Of a stretch of 64,000 nt of DNA, positions 30,196 to 40,905 are shown piece after piece (within the stretch, counting starts at the first letter, position 1; every line of letters starts with the position of its first letter). The notes below the pieces were generated by a model. The model worked only from the letters and a program-made list of their open reading frames with translations, was not told where the DNA came from and did not search any database. A program made the translations under genes and the position numbers. This DNA is from Asterias amurensis (Eukaryota; Echinodermata; Asteroidea; Forcipulatida; Asteriidae), in NCBI RefSeq assembly GCF_032118995.1, contig NC_092666.1:14024501-14088500 (forward strand), read 5' to 3'.

Positions 30196-32078
30196 TTAAA
30201 ATACGCAATGATTTCAAGTCATGTCAGGTAACGTTTCCCCTTTACTCTGAGAGTATTATTTTTTAGAGTAAGATACATTTGTGGGTGAATTTGTACTGCT
30301 ATAAAAAATTAATGTTAGTCAGTATTAAATAATGTTTTCCCTCGAGAATTACTCGCAGTGGTCATTCATCATTTCTAATAAGATTTAAATCTAAAAAAAT
30401 CCAAAAATAATTTTCAAAGACATCGATCCATGATGGTTCTAACCTTAATCAACTCAATTACTGCCAGTGTAATTGCCGGCCTCCATTAGGTAAATTGCCA
30501 TTACAAGGGTGAATGTACTTGAACATTATATCTCGCTTACTCGTGTTGATGATGTTGCATCAAAGTTCTGTTGTTGTTGCCGTGGTAGTATTTTGTGTTG
30601 TTAATCGTTGTTGCTAATTGTTGCGTCAGTTTATGTGGTGCTGTTGTTGGTGATGATAATTTTTGCTGTCGTTCTTGTTTTTGTTGTTGACGGTTAGGGA
30701 TTAGGGTGGTTCTTATGCTAATTGGAATTGTTCTTATGTGATGTTTCTGTTGTTGGTCATGGATTTTTGCCCATATCATGTTGTTTTATTTCAGATTGAC
30801 TGAAATTGTGAATGTATGACAATGTTTGCTGTATACGACAAACATAGTTACCTGTTTATGTTTGCTTTTAATTGTGTTATCATTCGAGAAAGACTCTGCA
30901 AGGGTCGAAGCGTCAGGCCATCTTGGCATTTTATCGGTCCTTTGGGTTGGTAAGTTGTTTGCAACAGCTAATTCTGGTTTCTCACAAATTATGCTGTATG
31001 ACAAAATTATGCTGTAACAAAGTTCGCTGTCGCTCTGGTTTTCGTAACTCATTTACTTACACACTATATGCATTCATCAAAAATGAGACACACACTTCAG
31101 ATCTTCGAGCAGACTGGACCGACTCTGAGTCACGACACATCAGGCCACACTTAAGCTATAAAATTATAAATTAACTCACACGCTGGCTCAACCACCAAAA
31201 CAACAAACACCAGGGCCCCTATAATTTAGTAAAATAATGTTTCCACTTGATGTCATTCACCCAACGGGTGTCACAAAACGGAGCGATATTTTCATATAGA
31301 AAACTATGCAGAAACTTTAAATCACAACTTCTACACAAATCAGCACATTACTTTCCAGCATAAAAAAAAACTGTTTGATAACATTATTTCCTCTCGTTTA
31401 ACATTTCATATCAAAAATTAACTTGAACATCTGCACAACCCGCATAATTGTAGGCTACATCTACTCCCGGCAGTGCACAATGTATTGAGCAGTTTACGTA
31501 AACAACATGTCACGATTCAGTGTTAACACAGATCTTCCTATTTACAGAAACAAAATTTCACGTTCTAAAAAATAAGGATAACCCTCTTTTTACGGAGTCA
31601 ATATTGAGCACAGATCTTTCTGGTTTCAGAAAAAAATAATAAATGTCCCTATAATTCTAAGTACACCCTTTACATACACGAGTTATCGTTTAACACACGT
31701 CTTCCCTTTTTTCAGAAGATAATTTAGTAGACCTACCCCCCCCCCCCACGTTACTATACTCGTTCCACTATGTCTACCTCCATGGTTTTACCACAATCCA
31801 CCGAGCATTCTCTGCCCCCCCCCCCCCAAGTCCACATCAACAATTCCTTTCTAAAGAAGACGCTCCCTTATTTCTCGAATTTTAAAATACAATCATGTTT
31901 TCTGAATGGATGGGAATTCACAGCAGACGATACGCAGCCACATCTATCAATGCTGATCTTCACGGGTTTTTTTCGCCTTGCCATTGTACTAGCGGGGTCC
32001 ACGTGGACGCTCAATTTCCCCACGTAATTGACGCTCGCCATTTTGTTTTGTCGAGAACCGGGAGTGAATAATAAATAA
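30196..32078. other. Intergenic, no gene seen
   Basis: 30540-30680 is low-complexity gtt-rich; poly-C runs at 31737-31748 and 31816-31826. Frames here are short and unsupported. Confidence 0.5.
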
Positions 32079-32577
32079 AGGCACTGGACACTATATTGGT
32101 AATTACTCAAAATGGTATCAAGAAATGGAAACTGCTCCCTCTGATGTCACGTGTTTTTTTTTAGGAAGAGGTAATTTCTCACTTAAAATTATTAAAAGAC
32201 GAATTCAGGCCTGAAGCCTTTTAATGCATTTGAAAGCACCCTAATTTTTGGAACAAGGGGTGTTTTTTGTTCAACATTTTTCTCTTTAAACTTTGATGAC
32301 CAATTGAGTCCAAATTCTCACAATTTGATATAAAGTAAGTGAGAAGACTGGTCTTTGACAATTACCAAACTATTATATGTCTTTTAAGCCTTTTATTATG
32401 CACTAAAAGCACGAACATCTTTGTAAAAAGGGTGTTTTTTCTTTCATTTTTCCCCTTGTAACTTCGATGACCAATTTGGGTTCAAAATATTAGGTTTGTT
32501 ATTATATATGCATATATTGGGATAAACCAAGTAAAAATACTGTTCTTTGGCAATTACCAAACGTGTCCAGCGCCTTT
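32079..32577 (+). repeat. MITE-A' copy plus adjoining partial copy
   Basis: aggcactggacactatattgg start; centre ttcaggcctgaagcc; ends gacaattaccaaac near 32370. A second, headless piece (32390-32577) ends accaaacgtgtccagcgcc + TTAA. Confidence 0.7.
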
Positions 32578-34430
32578 AACTGCCGGAGAGTCCAATTGGA
32601 AGATGGAATCATTTTCCAGCGTTGTGAATATGTACAGAGCAGACAACATAAGTGAGAAGTGATTAATGGCGTGTCGGGCTGTAGAGAGAAATGAGCCATG
32701 CTGCGTGTAATGGAATAACTAGGCTTTTTTTACAGAGATGGCAAAATAGGATGCTCGTTGCCCGTGGCAACATAACAAACAGTAAACTAATATTCCATTT
32801 AAAAAACACCTAGCAGCCGGCAGGGATTATCGGCACTGCATAATAATGTGATTACTTCACTAATTAAGTTGTACAATAAGCAACAAACATATTGAATAAA
32901 AAATAAACAGGTCTTAATGTAAATTGCCAATTATCAGTCTGCTGAGATGGACTGCTTTTCTCTCATCAAAACAGGGATATGGGGAAGGGGGTGGCTGAAT
33001 CGTAATAAGCCAATTACAAAATGCTAACTACTTTAAGTCATGCGTGATGTAAATGACGTATTACCAACAGTCAACTCAATTAAATTAAATTCAAATCAAC
33101 AATGGTTTATTAAACACATCAAACATGAATGTGTTTTTAACACGTGATACACAATATAATTGAAAGCCTACACAATATTTGAGTCTATAAAACAGCCAGT
33201 TTAAAATTAAAGTCTTATTTAATAGGTCAAATCTAAACCGGACCCGCCAGCTTTTTTTTTTTTTAAGTTAATGTATTAATGCTTACTGCTGATGAGTCAG
33301 GCAAACTCAACGATTGGTTTATTAAGAACATGGCAGTTGTAAAGAACTGAATTACACAATGTTAAAACACAACACCATATTAAATTGAAAGCAAATACCC
33401 CTTTTCAAGTCTATAAAAACATCTAGTCTTTAAATGGAATTAAGATCTTAATTTACAGGTCAGATTGACAAAAAGAGTTGTGCTAAAAGGAAAACATCCT
33501 TCGATTTATAGCGACAGGGAAGCTAAGCGGGATATGGTATCTGAATTGTACTGTCATTGATGCGGGTAAATAGTGCCATGAAGAGCAAGCGGTAATTATA
33601 TTGCTAGGTTACGGATGAATGGCGGGAAAATTGATAAATGCGGTTGCTATGTGTTGTCCATTTATGCGCATGCGTTCAAGAACGACTATTTTATTCATCA
33701 TCATCATTCACCATCGTTTTGGCTGTGTTCATCCAGTGCAAGATGTAGCCCTCATGTAAACGCCATTCATTTCTATATCTTGCATATCTTGTCCCTCCAT
33801 AATACCCTTATGTCATCTTTCCATCTTCTTCTCTGTCTACCTCTTTTCCTTTTCCAGTGTAAGATGTAGCCCTCCTCATTTAAACGTCATTCGTTACTAT
33901 TTCTTGCAGGTTTGGTCCATGCTTTTCCTTCATATACCCTGATGTCATCTCTCCATCTTCTTCAATCTCTTTCTACCTCTTTTCCTTTTCCCTGTCCTTG
34001 GTTGTCAATCCATTATTCTTGTTGTCCATCTGTTGTCAATTCTTCATTGTCCAGCCCATCTCCATTTAGCTTGTTTTATTGTCCTTATGATGCCTTCTAC
34101 TCAAGTTTTTCTCTCGTATTTCTGTGCTTTTAATCCCGTCTCTAAAATGAGACAATTTGATTTGTAGTAATGGTCTAAACTGAAAGGTATCTGTTTTGGG
34201 GAAAGAGTGCATCTCAGCCCTTGCACAAGGACAAAACAACACAATTTGGTTTCTTATCAGATAAATTCTGGGTTGTTGAGTCATGCACGACGGAATGATG
34301 ACGTCATGGCCATAGTCAAATCATCGGCATGTGAATATCAGACTCGGCCTCTGTTTGCACTTTCATCTCGGGTTATCTCTGTACTTTTGCTTTTCTCGAA
34401 ATGAAATATCTCGAGTGGGGCTGTTTTGCC
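32578..34430. other. Intergenic; degenerate tandem repeats
   Basis: 33095-33240 and 33310-33470 are diverged copies of one stretch (tggtttatta ... tctataaaa). 33735-33995 is two units of about 120 bp (agatgtagccctc ... ctacctcttttccttttcc), pyrimidine-rich. No gene. Confidence 0.45.
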
Positions 34431-34440
34431 ATGGAAGGGC

Positions 34441-34642
34441 TAGACTTGATTCAAGTCCCATTCTCGTGAGAGGTGGGTCCCTAAGCATCACGCCAACTTA
34501 CTCTGAAACAACCCGTAGCATACAGTACAATGCGCCGTCAAAGTGTGGCCCCGAGAATGCGGACAGGTTTTGGAAACAGAGCATCACAAAACAGTAGCTT
34601 CCTAGCGGGATTGCACAGGATTTGGGACTTGAGTCACGTCTA
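34441..34642. mobile_element. MITE with TAGACTTGA ends and 9-bp target duplication
   Basis: Ends TAGACTTGATTCAAGTCCCA / TGGGACTTGAGTCACGTCTA, about 18 of 20 bases inverse. Flanked by TGGAAGGGC on both sides (34432-34440, 34643-34651), an exact 9-bp duplication. The ends resemble those of the element at 27820. Confidence 0.8.
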
Positions 34643-34651
34643 TGGAAGGGC

Positions 34652-35496
34652 CGCCGAGCTATAAACACATCATCTGAATACTGCAAGTACACTTAAATTA
34701 TGCCTGATGTCGGAAAGTACAATGGCGAAAGGTCAGGTCGTGTATGAGCTAGCGGCTACCTACGGCTACGGCTATAGACTTCCACGTAATCATGCGTTGA
34801 AGTATAGGACGTCGTTAGCAACACCCTTAGCAACATCCGTAGCCGATCAGGCTGTAGCTGCCAATTCGGATACGGCTTTACCCACCCATGAGTCTATGAT
34901 TATATTATATACTTCGGGATAGGGAAGGCGCAAGTTATCGTTGCTATTAATGTCAGGTACTTCAAAGCACGACGTTCAGTTATTTCAGTGCCCATATTAC
35001 GGATTCCAACTTCGTCAAAGAATTTCGTCGCTAGGGTAAAAGTATATGTTGACGCGTGTATTCTGATTTCGTGTTTATTAGCATTTTTGGTATGGCTCAC
35101 ATTGTCTTATAAAACTGCAACTAGCTGTAAACACAACGATTCAGCTGGCCATGTTAGTTATGTAAAGTGCCCAACCTACTCTAATGAGTGCTCAAACATC
35201 TTCGTTTACAGATGTTAAAAACATTTTTAAAATGCGTCTATATTTGTTTGGGAGTGGTGAAAATAACATTATTTTACCATTTAAGTTGCGATCGTTATTA
35301 TACCTTTACTACGTCTTTTTCTTCCCTCCACGATTGTCATAAAGTTACTGACAAAGTGGGTAATTTCTTGTAAAATTACACACAAGGGTATTTCAGCTTT
35401 GGAGCTGGTAACGAAAGCTTTGGGTGTACAGTAATGTGACGCTAAAAGGCTTTTGGCAGAAAATTAAAATGTCCTCACATGCTGCTAAGGTGACCG
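34652..35496. other. Intergenic, no gene seen
   Basis: 34750-34890 has short ctacggctacgg-type repeats. No supported frame. Confidence 0.4.
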
Positions 35497-35500
35497 TCAA

Positions 35501-35873
35501 AGGAACACGTTGCTTTGGATCGGACGAGTTGGTCTATAAAAAGCGTTTTGTAACCGTTTTCTATAAAATGCATATGGTTAGAAAGATGATGTAAAAGTAG
35601 AATACAATGATCCACACAAATTTGCCTCGAAATTGCGTGGTTTTCCTTTTACTGTGCGAACTAACACGGTCGGCCATTTATGGGAGTCAAAAGTTTGACT
35701 CCCATAAACGGCCGACCGTGTTAGTCGACGAGGTAAAAGGAAAACCGTGCAATTTCGAGGCATGTTTGTGTGGATCATTGTATTCTACTTTTACAACATC
35801 TTTCTACCCATGTGCATTTTATAACAAACGCTTTTCAAAGACCAACTCGACCGATCCAAGGCAACGTGTTCCT
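35501..35873. repeat. MITE-B copy 3
   Basis: Left flank TCAA, a changed TTAA; right TTAA at 35874. The two arms meet at gggagtcaaaagtttgactccc and are inverse almost throughout. Confidence 0.9.
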
Positions 35874-37962
35874 TTAATAGCTAGTACCATGTATGCCATC
35901 AAAATAATCTCAGCAAAAAAAAATTATGAATTTTACTACATGACAGCAAACAGTCGGGGCGAAATTATATTAAAGCTAGTAGTAGCTATAAATGACAGTT
36001 CATTTCAAGACTGAGAAGTCTCCTGAATTCCGAAAATGGCTCCGCATTAGAATAGCAGGACAAGTTCTCAAAATACATAGTCTACCTAAAGTATAGATAC
36101 ACACATGGTGTTCCCCAAACAACATATTTATTGATACCTCACTATACAATGCCTCATAAATTAAAGATATTACCCTGTTTCACCCCATAACAAAGCTATA
36201 ACAAACCAAAACTTCTGCGTGCTCTTATCCAGTGATGAAAATTGATAATTATTTATACAAAATGCTATTTGGCACAATTAAGAATCTGACTCTCTATATT
36301 GCGTTTTGACAAAGACCTCCGGGGCGAATTCAACGCAAGGCGTGAATGAAGCAGAATCGCCCCGGGCTTGTAAGTCAAAAGGCAGGGAAGAGCTAGGCCA
36401 CCAGGCCTTCGGTGTTTCGTTGGCAATTATGACACGAAGTGGAAATACAATATTTTAGGCTGCCTTTCTCGTACCACTTATCAGTCACTGAATATCCGCT
36501 GTCCTGTCAGGTACCGCCTCCGGGGTGTGCAACTCGTATTTCCAGCCAAATTAATGTCAAATCTTCCTCAAGTAAAAGATCTACCCCCACCCCCGCAATT
36601 TTGTTTTTTCTGTACATCAAAAGTGCCATCCTGAAGAAGAAAAAATTGTCATTGAAACGCACTATGACAGTTGCATTTCTGAGGTACAGACAAACAAATT
36701 GTCTCCGGGGGAGGGGGGGGGGGCGGGTTGGGGTTGTCTCAGTCCCCCGCCAAAAGTGTCAAATTAGCCACTATAAAAAAATTGTGTAACTTGTGTTTAA
36801 ATGAACAGAATTTCTGCTCTATGGCAGGCGAGGTTGTCATAGCTTACTTTTTGTGTCATAAAGTTCCACATAAACTCAAGAGTTATAAAACACAGCTGAG
36901 CAAGTTTTACAAGGTGTCTCTATTTTTTATAAAAGTTGACAAATATCAGGCCAAAAAAGGAGTTGTTTTCCCCTTGAAGACCATGCTTCGTGGATAAAAC
37001 ATCGACAACAGTGAAGCACACATGGATATCATATGTATATTATTTGTTTACGCCAGTTCAAATAATGTTCAGTGTTTAGAAAATAAACTATATATTTAGG
37101 TTTGCGGTAAAAAACTAAAAAACAAAATGTGTGTGTATCTACTTGCCAGGAAGGGTTATGTTCTTGCACTATTTGTTGTGCTTGTCCTCAAAAAAAAACA
37201 CATTCATATGATGCACATGGTTTTTTTTCCATCAAAAAGGTTTTTGTGTGGTCATAAATGTTCTCATATCCGGGTCTGTTTAATTACACAGGGCTACATG
37301 TATGATTTCACTTTTCCCCTTACACACGAGTGGATTTTTGTTACATTGGTATATCGCAAAATTGGTACCTCACCACACGATACCTCAAATCCCACTGTAG
37401 AACCATAATTTGTTCCACATCTCAACAAAGCAAGAGTGTATGAGTGAGAAGAAGCAAAATATGACGGTAAAGCCTTATGACCCAATTAAACGGCCCTGGG
37501 AATTAGACCCACGTTTCTAATCTTGCTGGTCAGTTTACACTCGTACCAACTCAGCTCTTACGTGACCCCGCAGTGACGTCATGATGACCTATGACCTGAT
37601 GCGGGTACCCGTTTGGGCAAAGAGATATTGTAACAAGAATATATTTATGTTTGACTTGTGTAACAATGTGGATATAAATCTGTATGGGTAATTTGACTGA
37701 TCAGGTGGAATGATTGAGGACTTACGTCTAAAAATTGTTGAATATTATATTCAACATCTATGGTTTTTGTGTACGTTAGTCATAGCGAAGGTTTATCTGT
37801 GAAAGCTACAAACAGGTAAGATCAGGAACATTTTAGTTTGGAAACAAAGTAAAGATTTAAAAAAATAACATTTTCCTAAACGTGTTATGGAGCAGAAGGT
37901 AACTGAATGGAAGTTGAAAGCCTTTTTGTCTTTAATTCCCCCCTCACATTCAATCATTGAAA
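35874..37962. other. Intergenic, no gene seen
   Basis: Poly-G at 36714-36723 and scattered AT-rich sequence. Short frames (for example 36439-36789) have no recognisable domain. Confidence 0.45.
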
Positions 37963-38066
37963 GACACTGGGGACACTATTGGTGTTTACTACACAAACTG
38001 TTAGCATAAAACCCTATACTTCGGTATACGACGAGCAATGGGAGCTGTTGATAGGATAAAACATTC
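37963..38066 (+). repeat. MITE-A, left fragment of a nested block
   Basis: gacactggggacactattgg ... gataggataaaacat, then cut by MITE-C. The right remainder is at 38831-39103. Confidence 0.7.
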
Positions 38067-38068
38067 AA

Positions 38069-38440
38069 GCCATTGGACACTTTCGGTAAACATTGTTGTC
38101 CAAAGGCCCACACTTCGTGTATCACATCTTATACATAAAATAACAAACCTGTGAAAATTTAGGCTCAATCGGTCATCGGAGTCTGGAGAAAATAACGGGA
38201 AAACCCACCCGTGTATCCGCGCGTTTCGCCGTGTCATGACATGAGTTTTAAACAAATCCGTAATTCTCGCTATCGAGAATTGATAATTGTTTTAATGTTT
38301 TCTAAAAAAGTAAAGCATTTCATGGAATAATATTTCAAGAGAAGTCTTTCACGATTACCTTCTGTAAACCCTGTACGTTATTTGTAAATCTGTGTGAACC
38401 TTTTTTTTTTCGTTTTCTGTTCCGAAAGTGTATAATGGCT
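38069..38440. repeat. MITE-C copy 2 (nested)
   Basis: Left aagccattggacactttcgg after TTCA, right ccgaaagtgtataatggct + TTAA (38441-38444). About 90 percent like the copy at 23609. Confidence 0.82.
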
Positions 38441-38444
38441 TTAA

Positions 38445-38826
38445 AGGAACACGTTGCCTTGGATCGGTCGAGTTGGTCTTTGAAAAGCGTTTGTAACCGT
38501 TTTTTATAAAATGCATATGGGTAGAAAGATGTTGTAGAAGTAGAATACAATGATCCACACAAACATGCCTCGAAATTGCGTGGTTTTCCTTTTACCTCGT
38601 CGACTAACACGTCGGCCATTTATGGGGGTCAAAATTTTGTCTCCCATAAATGGCCGACCATTTTAGTTCGCACAGTAGAAGGAAAACCACGCAATTTCGA
38701 GGCAAACTTGTGTGGATCATTGTATTCTACTTTTAAAACATCTTTCCAACCATATGCATTTTATAACAAACGGTTACAAACGCTTTTGTTTTGACCAACT
38801 CGTCCGATCCAAGGCAACGTGTTCCT
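38445..38826. repeat. MITE-B copy 4 (nested, abuts MITE-C)
   Basis: TTAA at 38441 is shared with MITE-C; right TTAA at 38827. Arms meet at ggtcaaaattttgtctccc. Near full-length foldback. Confidence 0.92.
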
Positions 38827-38830
38827 TTAA

Positions 38831-39103
38831 GGGGAAGTAAGGCTTCCTCTGAAGTAACGTAGTTTTTGAAAAAGAGGTTAGTTCTCTCACGCAAGACTTC
38901 AGCTGAAGCCTTTTATATTGTGCATCTGATCTGAAAGCACACAAAGTAATGCAACAAGGGTGATATTTGTTTCATTATTCTCTTGCAAAAATACAATGAG
39001 CCCAAATTTTCACAGTTTTTTATTTTATGTATGTTGGTATACACCAAGTGAGACGACTCGTCTTTGACAAATAAATTAAAACAAAACGTGTCCACTGCTT
39101 TAA
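38831..39103 (+). repeat. MITE-A', right remainder of the nested block
   Basis: ggcttcctctgaagtaacgtag onward, centre gacttcagctgaagcc, end aaaacgtgtccactgc + TTTAA. Confidence 0.7.
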
Positions 39104-39640
39104 ATAAAATAATCACAAACAACTTCTTTTTCTCTCTATTTAGTTTGCGCCGCGAGGTTTTTCTCACTTCAGCCTCTATCGTAAACAGCAAAGGATTGAA
39201 AACCTATTCGAGCCGACAGGGAATTCAAGCAACACGTGGAACAAAATATCAATGACTTGTTTTTCTCTTCTATAGAGAGATATTCACCCGAAGGCGGACA
39301 AGTGAAGTACAAAACACATGCACCAGGTGGTTTTCTGTTGCAAGAAAGGACTGAAGAAGGTCGGAGACGTGTAGGCCTGATAAGTATCAAGCTGTTGGCT
39401 GGCACACGGTTCGAGAAGCTACTTAAGTACATTTTCGACTTTCACCTCAGTCTTCCAGACGCTGGATCGACTCTTAATTCAAGGTTTATATTAAATTCCT
39501 TTTAGTCACACTCATTTTGATATTGATAAAAAGATTTGTTTCTAATTGGCTTTCTGAGATAGCATGATTGGCTGTCTTGAGATAGCATGATTTGCACAAA
39601 GCTCATCAATGTAAGATTGCATCATGACAGACCTTACATT
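39104..39640. other. Intergenic with an unassigned frame
   Basis: The plus frame 39236-39505 (89 codons) has ordinary composition but no family I recognise and no splice support. Possibly a decayed element. Confidence 0.3.
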
Positions 39641-40067
39641 TTTATGGACATTGCGCAGACCGATTTCTGTATCTTTTGATATCAAGAAAGGGGCACATCT
39701 TCAAACTTGGTCAGCCTTTTTTTTTTCTTTTTTTTTGTGTGATTTTTCTTGGAATTGTATGTAGCTATTGTCTGTTTTTTTTTAATGTGTCAATGTTTTT
39801 ACTGTATGCGAGCATCTGAATTACACCTTTTGGGATCTAATAAAGATTATTGTATTGTATTGTATTGTATTGCATTGCATTGCATTGCATTGCGTTGCGT
39901 TGCGTTGCGTTGCGTTGCGTTGCGTTGCGTTGCGTTGCGTTGCGTTGCGTTGTGTTGCGTTGCGTTGTGTTGTGTTGTGTTGTGTTGTGTTGTGTTGTGT
40001 TGTGTTGTGTTGTGTTGTGTTGTGTTGTGTTGTGTTGTATTGTATTATATTGTATTGTATTGTATTG
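39641..40067 (+). repeat. Retroelement 3' end with a pentamer (TTGYR)n tail
   Basis: tctaataaagattattg at 39836 carries aataaa, followed by about 44 pentamers from 39847 in ordered blocks: ttgta, ttgca, ttgcg, ttgtg, ttgta. The aataaa plus short tandem tail fits a non-LTR element. Long frames across it on both strands are artefacts of a 5-bp repeat with no stop. Confidence 0.8.
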
Positions 40068-40284
40068 CCTTCAATGTTAAATATGTTGTTGTGGAAGTTA
40101 TATGACACAAAGGCCTGCCACCAATGCAATGTAATGCACAGAGTCAATATCTTTAATTTGCAAACAAAATGTGTATTTTTATCTCAAAAATATTTCTATA
40201 CCCATTAATTGGTCCCTTGATGATTTAAAGAACGACCTTTCATCAAAATGTTCACTTGTAGATTGTGTCTTATTACTTAAGCAA

Positions 40285-40560
40285 GACAATACCATTGCTT
40301 CATTCTTCGGATGGGACGTAAAGCCGTCGGTCGCATGTGTTGTGTAACGCATGTAAACGAACCCAGTGCACTTATCGAAAAGAGAAATGGTTCGCCTCGG
40401 TGCTCCCGGCTGCGGCTGTTAAATGCGCCATAGCACCTTATAAACACTTTAAAGTGCTACATAAATTGGGTCTCAGAATTCATAACTTCAAAACCCATCT
40501 TTCTGTACTAAGCGCCTTACGAACCTTGTTGGTAGATACGTGCGCTACATAAGACTTCGA
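40285..40560 (+). repeat. Dispersed retroelement 3' region
   Basis: ttcggatgggacgtaaagcc ... gaacccagtgcacttatcg ... gtgcgctacataa: a motif set that I recall as recurring in echinoderm and hemichordate repeats. No coding. Confidence 0.5.
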
Positions 40561-40692
40561 TTTAAGGTCCTGACCTCCGACACAATTTAGCAATGTTTGA
40601 GAAGGTTTCACTAAGGACCTTTGACAAAAACATTTCCTTGAAATATTTTTAATAGTTATATCATCACATCATGCTCTTTACCGCAGCCGAAG

Positions 40693-40905
40693 ATGGAACC
40701 AATACCAACGATCGACACAACCCACCTTCAACCCCTCCCACCTTATCTTCAGAATTCTTCAATTAATTTGACTGTGCTAGAGGAGCACCACCCACCTACC
40801 AGATGGGATGACGCAACATGGATTCTAACCAGCGCTTTTATCATCTTCACAATGCAGTCTGGTTTCGGACTCCTTGAATCTGGTAGCGTCTCGCAGAAGA
40901 ACGAG
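40693..40905 (+). CDS. amt: AMT coding exon 1
   Basis: Residues 1-71: extracellular N-terminus with N-linked sites (NSSINLT) and the first membrane segment; donor gtagag, phase 0. Confidence 0.94.

Noticed and set aside
39749-40208. Four long overlapping frames on both strands (76-118 codons)
   Set aside because: A 5-bp repeat without stop triplets is open in every frame. No start context or composition of a real protein.
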